A stretch of 58,038 bases of DNA, from NCBI RefSeq assembly GCF_000739655.1, contig NZ_BATR01000133.1, positions 1 through 58,038 of the forward strand. The letters are read 5' to 3'. The notes beneath the pieces are model-generated. The model saw only the letters and a program-made list of their open reading frames with translations, was not told where the DNA came from and searched no databases. Of this stretch, positions 43,309 through 51,932 are shown one piece after another. The translations under genes and the position numbers were made by a program. Within the stretch, counting starts at the first letter, position 1, and each line of letters begins with the position of its first letter. This stretch comes from Verrucomicrobium sp. BvORR106 (GTDB lineage: Bacteria; Verrucomicrobiota; Verrucomicrobiia; Verrucomicrobiales; Verrucomicrobiaceae).

Positions 43309-43482
43309 CAAGGAGCGGCGGTTTGTGCTTCAAGCACAACCGCCGATGGTGACCAGAGGGATCCGGTGCACAACCGATGAATAACGGTCGAGCCCCCTGT
43401 TTTTGGAGGCATAGGGCGGACTGAACGATTGCCCGCTTCGCTTCCCATCGGCGGTTGTGCAAGCACAATCCGCCGCTCCTTG
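43309..43482. repeat. Palindromic repeat element, copy A (two inverted hairpin arms)
   Basis: About 174 bases between a terminator and the L,D-transpeptidase gene. The left arm is CAAGGAG followed by CGGCGG-T-TTGTGCTT and its complement AAGCACAACCGCCG (43316-43345), a hairpin of about 14 pairs. The right arm is CGGCGGTTGTGC-AAGCACAATCCGCCG (43449-43475) followed by CTCCTTG, the complement of the left outer end. The element as a whole therefore has inverted ends and each end is itself a hairpin. The same design, with the same ends, begins at 57880. The interior (43346-43448) is not coding. Confidence 0.88.
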
Positions 43483-43515
43483 TTCTAGAACACGGGAGAA
43501 ACAGCCCGCCACTCC

Positions 43516-44151
43516 TCAATCCTTCTTGTCCGGCGACTTCGCCAGGATCGTCACCGGCGTGCCGATCGTCGTGTTGGCAAAGAACTTCTGCGCCATGTAG
43601 CGGGGCACGCGGATGCAGCCGTGGGAGGCGGTCGCACCGGGGCGCGGAATTGGTCCCACGTGGAGACCCACGCCATCATTGGTCAGGCGCTGGAACATGG
43701 GCATGCGAGCTGGCGAAAATTGATGCCCTTCCGGCACCTCTTCCTTGCTCAAGTTGAAATCGCTATCCACCACCTTGCCGTCCACATCCAGGAGCTTGCC
43801 GTACAAGTTGGAGATCTTGTCCGGGGTCTTTTCGATGATCCGGAAATTGCCAGCAGGTGTGGGATGGGAAGGTTTCCCGGTGGCCACGTAGGTCCAGCCC
43901 ACCAGCTTCTTGCCGCGGTAGAACTCTGCCTTCTGGGTATCCAGATAGATCACGATGGACGCGTCCCCTTGCACACCGTCCCCCTCCCAGTGGTACATCA
44001 CAAACTTGGCAGGCTCTGCCGCAGGTTTCTGGTGCCGCTTGCCTGTCGCACAAGAGGACAATCCCAAAGCGACCGCCAATGCCAGCAGCGCACCGGTTTT
44101 CAGTGTCCAAGATGCAGCAATGGAGCGGAAAGACAGATTCAGTTTTCTCAT
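43516..44151 (-). CDS. L,D-transpeptidase (YkuD family) lipoprotein
   Basis: A 211-residue lipoprotein. A signal ends in a lipobox LSSC (Cys34). The YkuD domain spans about 65-205 and holds the catalytic 'HVGPIPRPGATASHGCIRVP' with His164, His177 and Cys179, the nucleophile. It forms 3-3 crosslinks in peptidoglycan, or links an outer-membrane protein to it. The start at 44151 gives the signal peptide; a frame from 44166 adds five residues. It is convergent with the TIGR04073 gene across the palindromic repeat. Confidence 0.93.
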   Translation of the reverse strand: MRKLNLSFRSIAASWTLKTGALLALAVALGLSSCATGKRHQKPAAEPAKFVMYHWEGDGVQGDASIVIYLDTQKAEFYRGKKLVGWTYVATGKPSHPTPAGNFRIIEKTPDKISNLYGKLLDVDGKVVDSDFNLSKEEVPEGHQFSPARMPMFQRLTNDGVGLHVGPIPRPGATASHGCIRVPRYMAQKFFANTTIGTPVTILAKSPDKKD

Positions 44152-44242
44152 GGGAGTTCGCCGCATCTATAAGCGAAGGCACCGGGCCTGACAAGCCCCA
44201 TGTGCCCTCCGATAGGGCCCTTCCGCCCGCCTGCTCCGACCG

Positions 44243-45331
44243 TCAGGGATTCACCCGCAGGTGGGCCGCCTTCAGCTCTTCCACCAGCTTTTTAGAGTCA
44301 TCCGAGAGCGGGTTGCCGCCCAGGTAAAGATTCAGATAGGGAGCGAAGCGCCGGGGACCATCAAGGTCCTTTTTCAGCATGCGATGCAACGGCGCCAGAT
44401 CCATCACCTTGTTGCCATCCAGAAAAATCCAGCGCAACTCCGTGAGGGGTTCCAGAGGGGACGCATCCACGATCTGGTTGTTCTTCAGCGACAGCATGCC
44501 CAGCCACTTCAAGGCGCCGATGCCGGCGATGCTGGTCAGCTTGTTATCATCCAGATAGAGGGACGAGGCCTTCGGCAGTTTGAACAGAGGACTCGCATCA
44601 ACAATCTGGTTGCCGGACAGGTAGATGGAGGTGAGCGCGGGAATGCCTCCCAACGGCGTCACGTCCTTCACTTTATTGCCGGTGAGTTCGAGGTATTGCA
44701 GTCCTTTCAGAGTACCCAGCGCGGTGATGTCCTCCACCTGGTTCCCCGCCAGATCCACAAACTGCAGACGCTCCAGGCCCTTGAGCGGCGACACATCCTT
44801 CACCTCGTTGTTGGCCAGTTCCAGCTGCGCCAGAGCCTTGCACTGCTCCAGACCGGAGAGATCCGTGATCTTCAGGCCCTTGCCTTGGACAAAGGAGATG
44901 TTCTCCACGTCGGCGGCATAGAGAGGCTCATTGTTGTCCCGCTTGGCGAACACCTGCTTGCGCACTGCTGTCTCCAGATTCTTGTCCTTGAAGACCGGCA
45001 CCTGCGGAGGAGCAGCGGGCTTCTCATCCTTTTTCTTTTCCTCAGGCTTGGCTTCGGCGGCTTTGGGAGCGTCCGGCTTCTTCTCTTCTTTCTTGGGCTC
45101 TGCGGGCTTGGCCTCCGCTGGTTTCTTTTCTTCCGGCTTCTTGGCTGGCTCCGCAGGCTTGTTCTCCGCAGCCGCGGTGGCTGGAGCTGGAGCGGGAGTC
45201 GCTGAGGGTGCTTGAGCCGGAGCAGGCACGGGTGCGGGGGCAGCAGGCGCGGCCGCAGGCGGGTTGTCTGCACCACGCGACAATCCTACGATGGACAAAA
45301 CGGTGATTCCTGTGAGGAGACGGAAGTTCAT
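44243..45331 (-). CDS. Secreted leucine-rich repeat protein
   Basis: A 362-residue exported protein. A signal peptide (about 1-20) is followed by a low-complexity linker of Pro, Ala, Lys and Glu (about 22-115), for example PAEPAKKPEEKKPAEAK. From about 125 it carries seven or eight internalin-like LRR units of 22 residues ('LEQCKALAQLELANNEVKDV', 'LKGLERLQFVDLAGNQVEDI', 'LGTLKGLQYLELTGNKVKDV', 'PALTSIYLSGNQIVDASP'). Such repeats make a curved protein-binding surface; a target is unknown. The linker probably spans the peptidoglycan or is disordered. The start at 45331 is fixed by the signal. It is divergent from the phosphatase gene at 45447. Confidence 0.9.
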   Translation of the reverse strand: MNFRLLTGITVLSIVGLSRGADNPPAAAPAAPAPVPAPAQAPSATPAPAPATAAAENKPAEPAKKPEEKKPAEAKPAEPKKEEKKPDAPKAAEAKPEEKKKDEKPAAPPQVPVFKDKNLETAVRKQVFAKRDNNEPLYAADVENISFVQGKGLKITDLSGLEQCKALAQLELANNEVKDVSPLKGLERLQFVDLAGNQVEDITALGTLKGLQYLELTGNKVKDVTPLGGIPALTSIYLSGNQIVDASPLFKLPKASSLYLDDNKLTSIAGIGALKWLGMLSLKNNQIVDASPLEPLTELRWIFLDGNKVMDLAPLHRMLKKDLDGPRRFAPYLNLYLGGNPLSDDSKKLVEELKAAHLRVNP

Positions 45332-45446
45332 GTCGAAGACAATGGGAGGTTCCTTATTCGTGGCTTGCCAATACGTGATCACGCGTGGCAAACTTTCGCC
45401 ACCCAACACAGGAAAGTCACCCGTGAGGCAACGCCCGGCTCCCGCC

Positions 45447-47276
45447 ATGAAAAGACTTTTTCCCGTCCTCGTCACGCTGTTTTCGTCTTCCCTCCTGCTC
45501 TCCGCCCAGTCTCCCGCCAAGACTGAGAGCCCGCCGCCCAGAAAACGCGAGCCGCTCATCGTCCCGGACGTCCCGCGAAACGAACTCATCTGCTTCGCCC
45601 TCTACACCACCAGCCGGGGCGTCCTCAAGATGTCGACCTTCCTCTACCCGCTGAAGGACGGTGAGGAGCGCAAGCTGACCCTCGAGGTGATGAGGGACGA
45701 AAAGTGGCAACCTCTCTCGGAAGCGCCCGTGGAGGAACTGGGGTGGATGGCCCAGTTCCGCGTCTCCCCCTGGGACGATGCCAAGGAGCACCGCTACCGC
45801 ATCACCCATGCGGGCGGCTCCATTTACGAAGGCGTCATCCGGCGCAATCCGGTGGACAAGGACGAGATCGTCGTGGCGAACTTTTCCTGCAACGGCAACA
45901 ACGACCGCGGTCCCCGGGAGGACATCATCCGCAACATCAAGGCCCAGAATCCTGACCTCCTTTTCTTCGCGGGAGACCAGAGCTACGATCACAAGGAACA
46001 CTATGCCGCCTGGCTGCTCTTTGGCCGGCAGTTCGGGGAAATATGCCGGGACCGCCCGGTAGTGACCATTCCGGACGACCACGATGTGGGGCACCCGAAC
46101 CTCTGGGGTGAAGGCGGTGAAATCTCCCGGGTCCCCACCGGCAACGATGGCGGTTATTTCATGCCAGTGCCCTATGTGAACATGGTGCAGCGGGCTCAGT
46201 GTGGGCACCTGCCAGATCCCGCGGATCCTACTCCGGTGAAAAATGGCATCACCGTGTACTACACCTCACTCCAGCTCGGCGGCATTGACTTTGCCATCCT
46301 CGAAGATCGCAAGTGGAAGACCGGCCCCGCAGGATTGGTGCCCCAGATGGGCCCCCGCCCGGATCACATCAACGACCCGAACTATGACCGCCAGAGCATC
46401 GACGTGCCGGAGGCGCAGCTTCTCGGAGACCGCCAGCTCAAGTTCCTGGAAACTTGGGCCAACTCCTGGAATGGCGTGGAGATGAAGTGTGTTCTTTCCC
46501 AAACCCCGTTCGTGGGCACGGCACACCTGCATGGTGGCAAAGCGGACCGGCTCCTCGCTGATCTTGATTGCAATGGCTGGCCGCAAAGCGGGCGCAACGC
46601 CGCCCTGCGGGTGATTCGCCGAGGCTTCGCCGTGCACCTCTGCGGAGACCAGCATCTCTCCACCGTGTGCCAGTACGGCATCAATGCCTGGGGAGATGCG
46701 CCTTGGGCCTTCGCCTCCCCGGCCATTGCCAACATCTATCCACGCTCTTGGGATCCGCTTGAGAAGCCGAAGAGACACGATGCTGCGTCTACCCTCCCTG
46801 CCACCGGCGACTACTACGACGGCTTCGGTAACAAGCTCACCATGCGCGCCTATTTCAATGCGGTGCCGGAGAACAACATGGGTATTGGCTACGGCATCGC
46901 CCGCTTCCGCAAGAGTACACGTGAAATCACCTTTGAACTCTGGAAGCGCGGTGCAGACGTCACCAAGGACAAACCCGTCACTGGGTGGCCGGTCACGATC
47001 CGCCAGCAGGACAACTACGGTCGCGCGCCCCTCGGCTGGCTCCCCACTTTGAGAATCTCAGGTGCCAAAGATCCGGTCGTCCGCATCGTCGAAGAATCCT
47101 CAGGCGAGACCGTCTATGCTCTGCGGATTCAGGGAAACCAGTTTCGGCCCAAGATCTTCAACGCCGGAAGTTACACCGTTGTCGTAGGTGAAGGTGACCA
47201 TCAAGTCACGCTTCCCAATGTCAGCTCCCTGTCACTGGATGCGCCGGAACAGAATCTCGAAATCATCATACCCTGA
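45447..47276 (+). CDS. Secreted PhoD-like metallophosphatase
   Basis: A 609-residue exported protein with a signal peptide (1-20, SSLLLSAQ). It resembles PhoD-like alkaline phosphatases and phosphodiesterases: 'LFFAGDQSYDH' (metal-binding GDQ, 176-178), 'VVTIPDDHDVGHPN' (DDHD, 210-213), and 'HLCGDQHLSTV' toward the C-terminus. Members of this superfamily cut phosphodiesters or phosphomonoesters outside the cell. An N-terminal beta domain precedes the catalytic part and a further beta domain follows at about 520-609. The start at 45447 agrees with the signal peptide; the frame is open to 45264. Confidence 0.9.
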   Translation: MKRLFPVLVTLFSSSLLLSAQSPAKTESPPPRKREPLIVPDVPRNELICFALYTTSRGVLKMSTFLYPLKDGEERKLTLEVMRDEKWQPLSEAPVEELGWMAQFRVSPWDDAKEHRYRITHAGGSIYEGVIRRNPVDKDEIVVANFSCNGNNDRGPREDIIRNIKAQNPDLLFFAGDQSYDHKEHYAAWLLFGRQFGEICRDRPVVTIPDDHDVGHPNLWGEGGEISRVPTGNDGGYFMPVPYVNMVQRAQCGHLPDPADPTPVKNGITVYYTSLQLGGIDFAILEDRKWKTGPAGLVPQMGPRPDHINDPNYDRQSIDVPEAQLLGDRQLKFLETWANSWNGVEMKCVLSQTPFVGTAHLHGGKADRLLADLDCNGWPQSGRNAALRVIRRGFAVHLCGDQHLSTVCQYGINAWGDAPWAFASPAIANIYPRSWDPLEKPKRHDAASTLPATGDYYDGFGNKLTMRAYFNAVPENNMGIGYGIARFRKSTREITFELWKRGADVTKDKPVTGWPVTIRQQDNYGRAPLGWLPTLRISGAKDPVVRIVEESSGETVYALRIQGNQFRPKIFNAGSYTVVVGEGDHQVTLPNVSSLSLDAPEQNLEIIIP

Positions 47277-47281
47277 CCTCC

Positions 47282-47608
47282 ATGGGCGGCTTTTCCTGGG
47301 CAGTTGTCATCATGTACTACATCCTCGGTGCGGGTACCGGGGTGTTTTTGGCGCTTTGGAAATGCCCGTATGTCTTCGCCAACCCGGATCGCCTGATCGT
47401 CTATTCGGTGTTGTTCGGGTTGATCACGCTGGGTGGCGGTCTCGGCGGACTGGTCCAAAGTATTCCGGGGACCACGCCGGATACTTACCTGATTCCGCCT
47501 GACGAGCCGGTAAACACCCGCGCCAGCCTCTTGGTGATGTCCTGCTCCATGGCCATCGGCGCGGCCTTGTTGGGATTCGCGCTTTACCGCCATCTGGCCC
47601 CCGGCTAA
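47282..47608 (+). CDS. Small integral membrane protein of unknown function
   Basis: A 108-residue protein with three hydrophobic segments: 'WAVVIMYYILGAGTGVFLALW', 'IVYSVLFGLITLGGGLGGLVQSI' and 'LLVMSCSMAIGAALLGFALY'. It begins 5 bases after the stop of the phosphatase gene, so it is almost certainly on the same transcript. No family is recognised. Confidence 0.75.
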   Translation: MGGFSWAVVIMYYILGAGTGVFLALWKCPYVFANPDRLIVYSVLFGLITLGGGLGGLVQSIPGTTPDTYLIPPDEPVNTRASLLVMSCSMAIGAALLGFALYRHLAPG

Positions 47609-47666
47609 AGAACGCCTGCACATCTGCCCGAGAGGCAGCCTGCGTTTCCATCCCACCCACTTCCCT

Positions 47667-47960
47667 ATGATCTCCCTTATTGTCACCGTTGAAGTCCACC
47701 CTGAGCGCGTGGACGAGTTCATCCAGTACATCACGGAAGAAGCCGCTGACGCCCGCACCAAGGAGCCCGGTTGCCGTCGCTTTGAGATCAGCCAGAGCGT
47801 GGACAAGCCCAACCTCTTTACCCTCACCGAGGGCTACGATGATCTGGCCGCCCTGGAGGCCCACCGCCTCACCCCGCACTTCCTGCTGTTCCGTCAGCGT
47901 GCCGATTCCGGGCTGATTCTCAGCAAGCAGTCCGTTTGCGGCAACATCATCGACGCCTGA
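47667..47960 (+). CDS. Antibiotic-biosynthesis monooxygenase (ABM) domain protein
   Basis: A 97-residue single ABM domain. 'VEVHPERVDEFIQYITEEA' and 'KEPGCRRFEISQSVD' are typical, as is 'FTLTEGYDDLAALEAHRLTPHF'. Such small ferredoxin-fold proteins are monooxygenases or scavenge reactive aldehydes and quinones (YgiN-like). A hairpin at 47966-47984 follows at once, so the gene may be separately terminated. Confidence 0.9.
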   Translation: MISLIVTVEVHPERVDEFIQYITEEAADARTKEPGCRRFEISQSVDKPNLFTLTEGYDDLAALEAHRLTPHFLLFRQRADSGLILSKQSVCGNIIDA

Positions 47961-47965
47961 TCTCA

Positions 47966-47984
47966 GGCCGGAGGTTGTCCGGCC
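47966..47984 (+). terminator. Weak hairpin after the ABM gene
   Basis: GGCCGGA (47966-47972) pairs with TCCGGCC (47978-47984) across five bases; only TTTT further along follows. It starts 6 bases past the stop. It is a plausible weak terminator or attenuator before the next gene at 48000. Confidence 0.45.
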
Positions 47985-47999
47985 ATCACTCCGTTTTCC

Positions 48000-48737
48000 A
48001 TGGGTCTGCCCACGTTGGATCACCGCCTGGGGGTGCGCGCACGACCGCCGCACCCCCATGTCATGTACCAGACGTGGAGTCACCTGCTCTTCCTCCACTG
48101 GGAGTGGGATGCTGCGGCCATCCAGCGCACCCTGCCCCCAGGGCTGCATGTGGATACTTTCGGCGGAAACGCCTGGGTGGGCCTGGTCCCTTTCTTCATG
48201 CGGAACATCCGCCCTAGGTACCTTCCTGCCGTGCCCTGGGTGAGCTATTTCCTCGAGCTCAATGTCCGCACTTATGTGCACGATGACGAGGGTCGCCCGG
48301 GGGTCTGGTTCTACTCGCTGGACTGCAACCAGCCTCTCGCCGTGTGGACGGCACAAACTTTTTTCCACCTGCCCTACCAGCATGCCCGGATGTCAGCAGA
48401 ATTTGGCGTCGGGCAGGAGATTAACTACCGCTGCCACCGGGCCGGCGCCCCAGAGGGCTCTGAATTCCGCTATCAGTTGGGAGCCACTCCTACCCTGGCC
48501 GAGCTGGGGACGCTGGAGTTCTTCCTGGCGGAGCGCTACCTCCTCTTTTCCCGCACCCCTCGCGGGATCCTTCGCGGTCAGGTGCATCATGAGCCCTACC
48601 CGCTTGTCCCTGCGAAAGTAAGCGCTTGGGATGACCGCATCCTCCAGATGCAGGGCTTTGCCAGCCCCGGTCGCCCGCCCGATCACGTGGTGGGCTCTCC
48701 GGGCGTGGATGTCCGGGTCTATCCCTTGCAGCGGTGA
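48000..48737 (+). CDS. DUF2071 (YqjF-family) protein
   Basis: A 245-residue protein matching the whole DUF2071 pattern: 'MYQTWSHLLFLHWEWDAAAIQRTLPPGLHVDTFGGNAWVGLVPFF', 'VSYFLELNVRTYVHDDEGRPGVWFYSLD', 'YRCHRAG', 'FLAERYLLFSRTPRGILRGQVHHEPY'. The family resembles the acetoacetate decarboxylase fold, but the catalytic activity is not established. It overlaps no neighbour and has its own start after a 39-base gap. Confidence 0.9.
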   Translation: MGLPTLDHRLGVRARPPHPHVMYQTWSHLLFLHWEWDAAAIQRTLPPGLHVDTFGGNAWVGLVPFFMRNIRPRYLPAVPWVSYFLELNVRTYVHDDEGRPGVWFYSLDCNQPLAVWTAQTFFHLPYQHARMSAEFGVGQEINYRCHRAGAPEGSEFRYQLGATPTLAELGTLEFFLAERYLLFSRTPRGILRGQVHHEPYPLVPAKVSAWDDRILQMQGFASPGRPPDHVVGSPGVDVRVYPLQR

Positions 48738-48802
48738 CGCAGGGAGCCGTCGGCGATTTTTCTTGCTAACCTTCGCGGAACTCCCGGAATGGAGATTGGG
48801 TC

Positions 48803-49351
48803 ATGTCAGATCCTGCACCAGTCCCCGGCTCCGCAGAGCACCAGCAAGCGCTGGTGCAGCGGCTGTTCGTGCAGCACATTGTCCCACTCCGCGGCTTCCT
48901 GCTCGGCCTGACCACGGACTTCCACCGGGTGGATGATCTGGTGCAGGAGACCTTTCTCACGGCCCTGAAAAAGGCGGCCGATTTTCAGGAGGGAACCAAC
49001 TTCCGCGCCTGGCTCTACAGCATCGCCCGCTACAAGCTCCTGGCCACCTTCCGCGATGCCAGCCGGGAGCCTGCGTCGTCCCTGAGTCCAGATGTGATCG
49101 AGGCCCTCTGCGCGGTGGAGCCCGACTTCTCCAGCAACGACGAACGCCTCCGCCACCTGCCCGACTGCCTGCAAAAACTGGCCCCGCAGGCACGCCACGC
49201 CATGGAGCTGTGCTACCAGCAGACCAAACGCCCGGCAGAGATCGCGGCCTGCATGGGCTGGACCCCCGGAGCCGTGAAGGTGACCCTCTCCCGGGCCAGG
49301 TCCGTGGTGCGCGAGTGCATTGAACGAAAACTCGCCGGAGGTCTCGCATGA
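48803..49351 (+). CDS. ECF-type RNA polymerase sigma factor
   Basis: A 182-residue sigma factor. Region 2 is 'FVQHIVPLRGFLLGLTTDFHRVDDLVQETFLTAL' and 'FRAWLYSIARYKLLATFRD' (about 15-80), and region 4 is 'RHAMELCYQQTKRPAEIAACMGWTPGAVKVTLSRARSVVRECI' (about 130-175). GGAG sits about 8 bases before the ATG. The next gene, a FecR-domain protein, starts in the ATGA overlap, so this is a sigma/anti-sigma-like pair and the sigma factor is probably held inactive at the membrane by its partner. Confidence 0.93.
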   Translation: MSDPAPVPGSAEHQQALVQRLFVQHIVPLRGFLLGLTTDFHRVDDLVQETFLTALKKAADFQEGTNFRAWLYSIARYKLLATFRDASREPASSLSPDVIEALCAVEPDFSSNDERLRHLPDCLQKLAPQARHAMELCYQQTKRPAEIAACMGWTPGAVKVTLSRARSVVRECIERKLAGGLA

Positions 49352-50889
49352 ACGGCGCCCGGTTGCAGCACCTGCTGGAGCTTCACTTTGACGGCGGGAT
49401 GGCGGAAGCAGAACGCCAGGAGATGGAAGGCCTGCTCCGCGAACATCCCGAGGCCCGCACAGCCTACTGGAAGGCGGCGGAATGGCACGCCCTCTTCCGG
49501 CAATGGGGTGAGGAAACTACGGGAAGACAGGCGGCGGAAAAGATGCTGCAGGAAGTGACCGTACCGGCTCCACCGGTAGCCCGTCGTTCCCGCAAGCTGA
49601 CCCTGCTCGCCCTGGCCACTCTGGGGGCCGTTGTGGCAGCCTGCCTCCTGCTCGGCCCGTTGTGGTTCGCTCCGCCCGTCGCAACCGTTGTTCAGGAGTC
49701 CGATGCCGTCTGGAGCCCGGCGGGACTGGTGCCTGAGCCCGGCAGCGCCATGAAGCGCGGCACGCTGATCCTGGAGAAAGGCTCGGCTGTTGTTTCCTTA
49801 TCCCAAGGGGCCAGCCTGGTGTTGGAAGGTCCTGCCAGAATCCGGATCGACCGGGCCAATCGCATCGAGCTTCAGGAGGGGCGGCTCCGCGCCCGGGTCC
49901 CCACCCAGGCACACGGCTTCACCGTCATCACCCCGCACTTCACCGTGGTCGATCTGGGCACGGAGTTCGGCTGCCAGGTCCTGCCGGATGGCTCGGGCGA
50001 GGTGCACGTCATGGAAGGCAGCGTGGAAGTGCGTCCCCGCGATGCCCAGTTCACTCCTAAAACCCTGAACGTGCATCAGGCCCTCCGCATTCGACCAGAA
50101 GGAGCCACGGCCATTGCCAGCGAGCCAGCCAGATTCCTCGGCCAGGAACAGTTCGCGCTGGAGCGGCGTACCCGGCAGGAGGCCCAGTTTGCCGCGTGGC
50201 GTACTGCGAGCCGTGAGCTGGCGGCAAACGCATCCACCCTGCTCCACCTCGATTTCGAAACCGGCAGCGACACCCGACTGATGAACCGGGCCAATCCCGT
50301 GCATGCCGGTGCTGAGGCCATCATCCAGGGCTGTCGGTGGACCCAAGGGCGCTGGACGGGCAAAGGGGGGCTGGAGTTCAGCTCCCCGGAGGACCGGCTC
50401 CGCATCACGGTGAATGGCACCTACCCGGCCATGACGCTGATCACGTGGATCAAGTCAGCCGACTTGGCCTCCCGCCAGCATTTGCTGGCCCCCTCCGGGG
50501 ACTACCGCCCGGGCGAGATGGATTGGATCATCAACTCCGACGGGACCTGGGGCATCGGCGTGCACCTGAGCACCGCCGGCGATCCCGCACGCAACTGGCG
50601 CGTCACGCTCGCCCCGGCCGGCCTGACCCCAGGCCGGTGGCACATGCTCTCAGCGGTACTGGACACCCCGGCGCGGAAGGCCTCGCTCTATCTCGACGGC
50701 GTCCTGGTGACCGAGGGATTCCTTGAGGGCCGCACGCCGCTAAGCCTGGGCAGCCTGGTAATCGGGAACTCAGACCGGCATCGTACCCTGCGCCCCAACT
50801 TCCGCGGCCGCATGGACGAGCTGAGTGCCCACAGCATCGCGCTGCCTGCGGCTGAGATCCGCCTTCTCTACGAGGCGGGCCACCCGTAG
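49348..50889 (+). CDS. FecR-domain anti-sigma-like protein fused to a LamG domain
   Basis: A 513-residue membrane protein. The cytosolic N-terminus (1-80, 'LLELHFDGGMAEAERQEMEGLLREHPE') looks like an anti-sigma zinc-finger-like helical domain. One membrane helix spans 84-108. The periplasmic FecR domain (about 115-250) includes 'LEGPARIRID', 'LQEGRLRARV' and 'FTVITPHFTVVDLGTEFGCQV'. A LamG/concanavalin-like lectin domain occupies about 300-510 ('LLHLDFETGSDTRLMNRAN', 'LITWIKSADLASRQHLL', 'DELSAHSIALPAAEIRLLY'). It overlaps the sigma gene by 4 bases with GGAGG before its ATG. A sugar ligand bound by LamG could release the sigma factor; that is inference. Confidence 0.93.
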   Translation: MNGARLQHLLELHFDGGMAEAERQEMEGLLREHPEARTAYWKAAEWHALFRQWGEETTGRQAAEKMLQEVTVPAPPVARRSRKLTLLALATLGAVVAACLLLGPLWFAPPVATVVQESDAVWSPAGLVPEPGSAMKRGTLILEKGSAVVSLSQGASLVLEGPARIRIDRANRIELQEGRLRARVPTQAHGFTVITPHFTVVDLGTEFGCQVLPDGSGEVHVMEGSVEVRPRDAQFTPKTLNVHQALRIRPEGATAIASEPARFLGQEQFALERRTRQEAQFAAWRTASRELAANASTLLHLDFETGSDTRLMNRANPVHAGAEAIIQGCRWTQGRWTGKGGLEFSSPEDRLRITVNGTYPAMTLITWIKSADLASRQHLLAPSGDYRPGEMDWIINSDGTWGIGVHLSTAGDPARNWRVTLAPAGLTPGRWHMLSAVLDTPARKASLYLDGVLVTEGFLEGRTPLSLGSLVIGNSDRHRTLRPNFRGRMDELSAHSIALPAAEIRLLYEAGHP

Positions 50890-51041
50890 GCTCGCGACGA
50901 TCCGAAAAGATAATCTGCTAACGGGCAGGCAGCTTTCGGAATGAGAAGGGTGACGCAGAGCTTCGTCCATCACGTGGACACCAGCTCGGCCCTCGCCCTT
51001 CAGCAACTGGAGTCGCACGCTCCATCACCCCTGATCCTCCC

Positions 51042-51929
51042 ATGGACTACTTCCTCAATGGCAGCCCCAAAGGGACCACCCTGGCCATCCCCCGCAAACG
51101 AAGCATCCCGGCCCCGGAGGAAGAGGACCTGCCCAACCCACCCCGGGCCTTCCAGGCCAGTTTCTTCCGCCGCATGGGCAGCCTGCAGCAGTTCCGGGAG
51201 CTGTTCGACTTCCTGCCGGACGTGGAATACTTCGCCAAGGACACGGAGAGCCGATTCGTGGCGATCAGCGCCGGCATGCTGCGGCGCATTGGTGCCGCCA
51301 GCGAGGAAGAATACCTCGGCGTCTCAGACGCTGTCATTCACCCGCCTTCTATTGCCCGCGAAATCCGCCGGGACGATCTGGAGGTCATGCGCTCGCGCAA
51401 ACCCATCATCGACCGCGTGGAGGCTCTGTTCGCCCGCACCCGGGCCCGCGACTGGTTCCTCACCACCAAGCTGCCCCTCTATGACACCGCCGGGGAGGTG
51501 ATCGGCGTCATGGGCTTTGTCCGCCCTTACCGTGCGGGCACCAGCAGCGGCGTGCAGGACATCCAGCTTCAGCGGGTGGTCGCCCATATCCAGGAGCATT
51601 ATCGGGATCGCATCCCCATGGCCCAGCTCGCTCAACTGGCCCACCTCTCCGAGCGGCAGCTCAACCGGAGGTTTCAGGAAACCTTTCGCATGAGCGCCCA
51701 GGAGTTCATCATGCGGACCCGCATCCAGGCCGCCAGCGATGATCTGCTCTCCACGGAGAAGTCAGTGGCGGACATCGCGCTGGAGCACGGGTTTTATGAT
51801 CAGAGCTCCTTCACCAAGCACTTTCGTGTTCACACGGGAGAGACCCCACTGGCATTTCGCCAGTTCCGACGCATCGCGCGGAAGCACGGTGTATCCCGCG
51901 CGGTGGAGCAACTCCCCGCAGAGGCCTGA
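51042..51929 (+). CDS. AraC-family regulator with PAS sensor domain
   Basis: A 295-residue cytosolic regulator. A PAS-like domain lies at about 45-165 ('ELFDFLPDVEYFAKDTESRFVAISAGMLRRIG', 'FLTTKLPLYDTAGEVIGVMGFV'). The AraC DNA-binding domain (about 182-285) has 'PMAQLAQLAHLSERQLNRRF' and 'SVADIALEHGFYDQSSFTKHF' followed by 'FRVHTGETPLAFRQF'. The PAS ligand is unknown, perhaps a flavin or small molecule. It follows the sigma/FecR pair by 152 bases on the same strand, and is convergent with the methyltransferase gene by 3 bases. Confidence 0.92.
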   Translation: MDYFLNGSPKGTTLAIPRKRSIPAPEEEDLPNPPRAFQASFFRRMGSLQQFRELFDFLPDVEYFAKDTESRFVAISAGMLRRIGAASEEEYLGVSDAVIHPPSIAREIRRDDLEVMRSRKPIIDRVEALFARTRARDWFLTTKLPLYDTAGEVIGVMGFVRPYRAGTSSGVQDIQLQRVVAHIQEHYRDRIPMAQLAQLAHLSERQLNRRFQETFRMSAQEFIMRTRIQAASDDLLSTEKSVADIALEHGFYDQSSFTKHFRVHTGETPLAFRQFRRIARKHGVSRAVEQLPAEA

Positions 51930-51932
51930 AAA

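Noticed and set aside
43309-43482. CRISPR-like arrangement of repeats
   Set aside because: There are only two arms in opposite orientation with no regular spacers, so it is a palindromic element and not an array.
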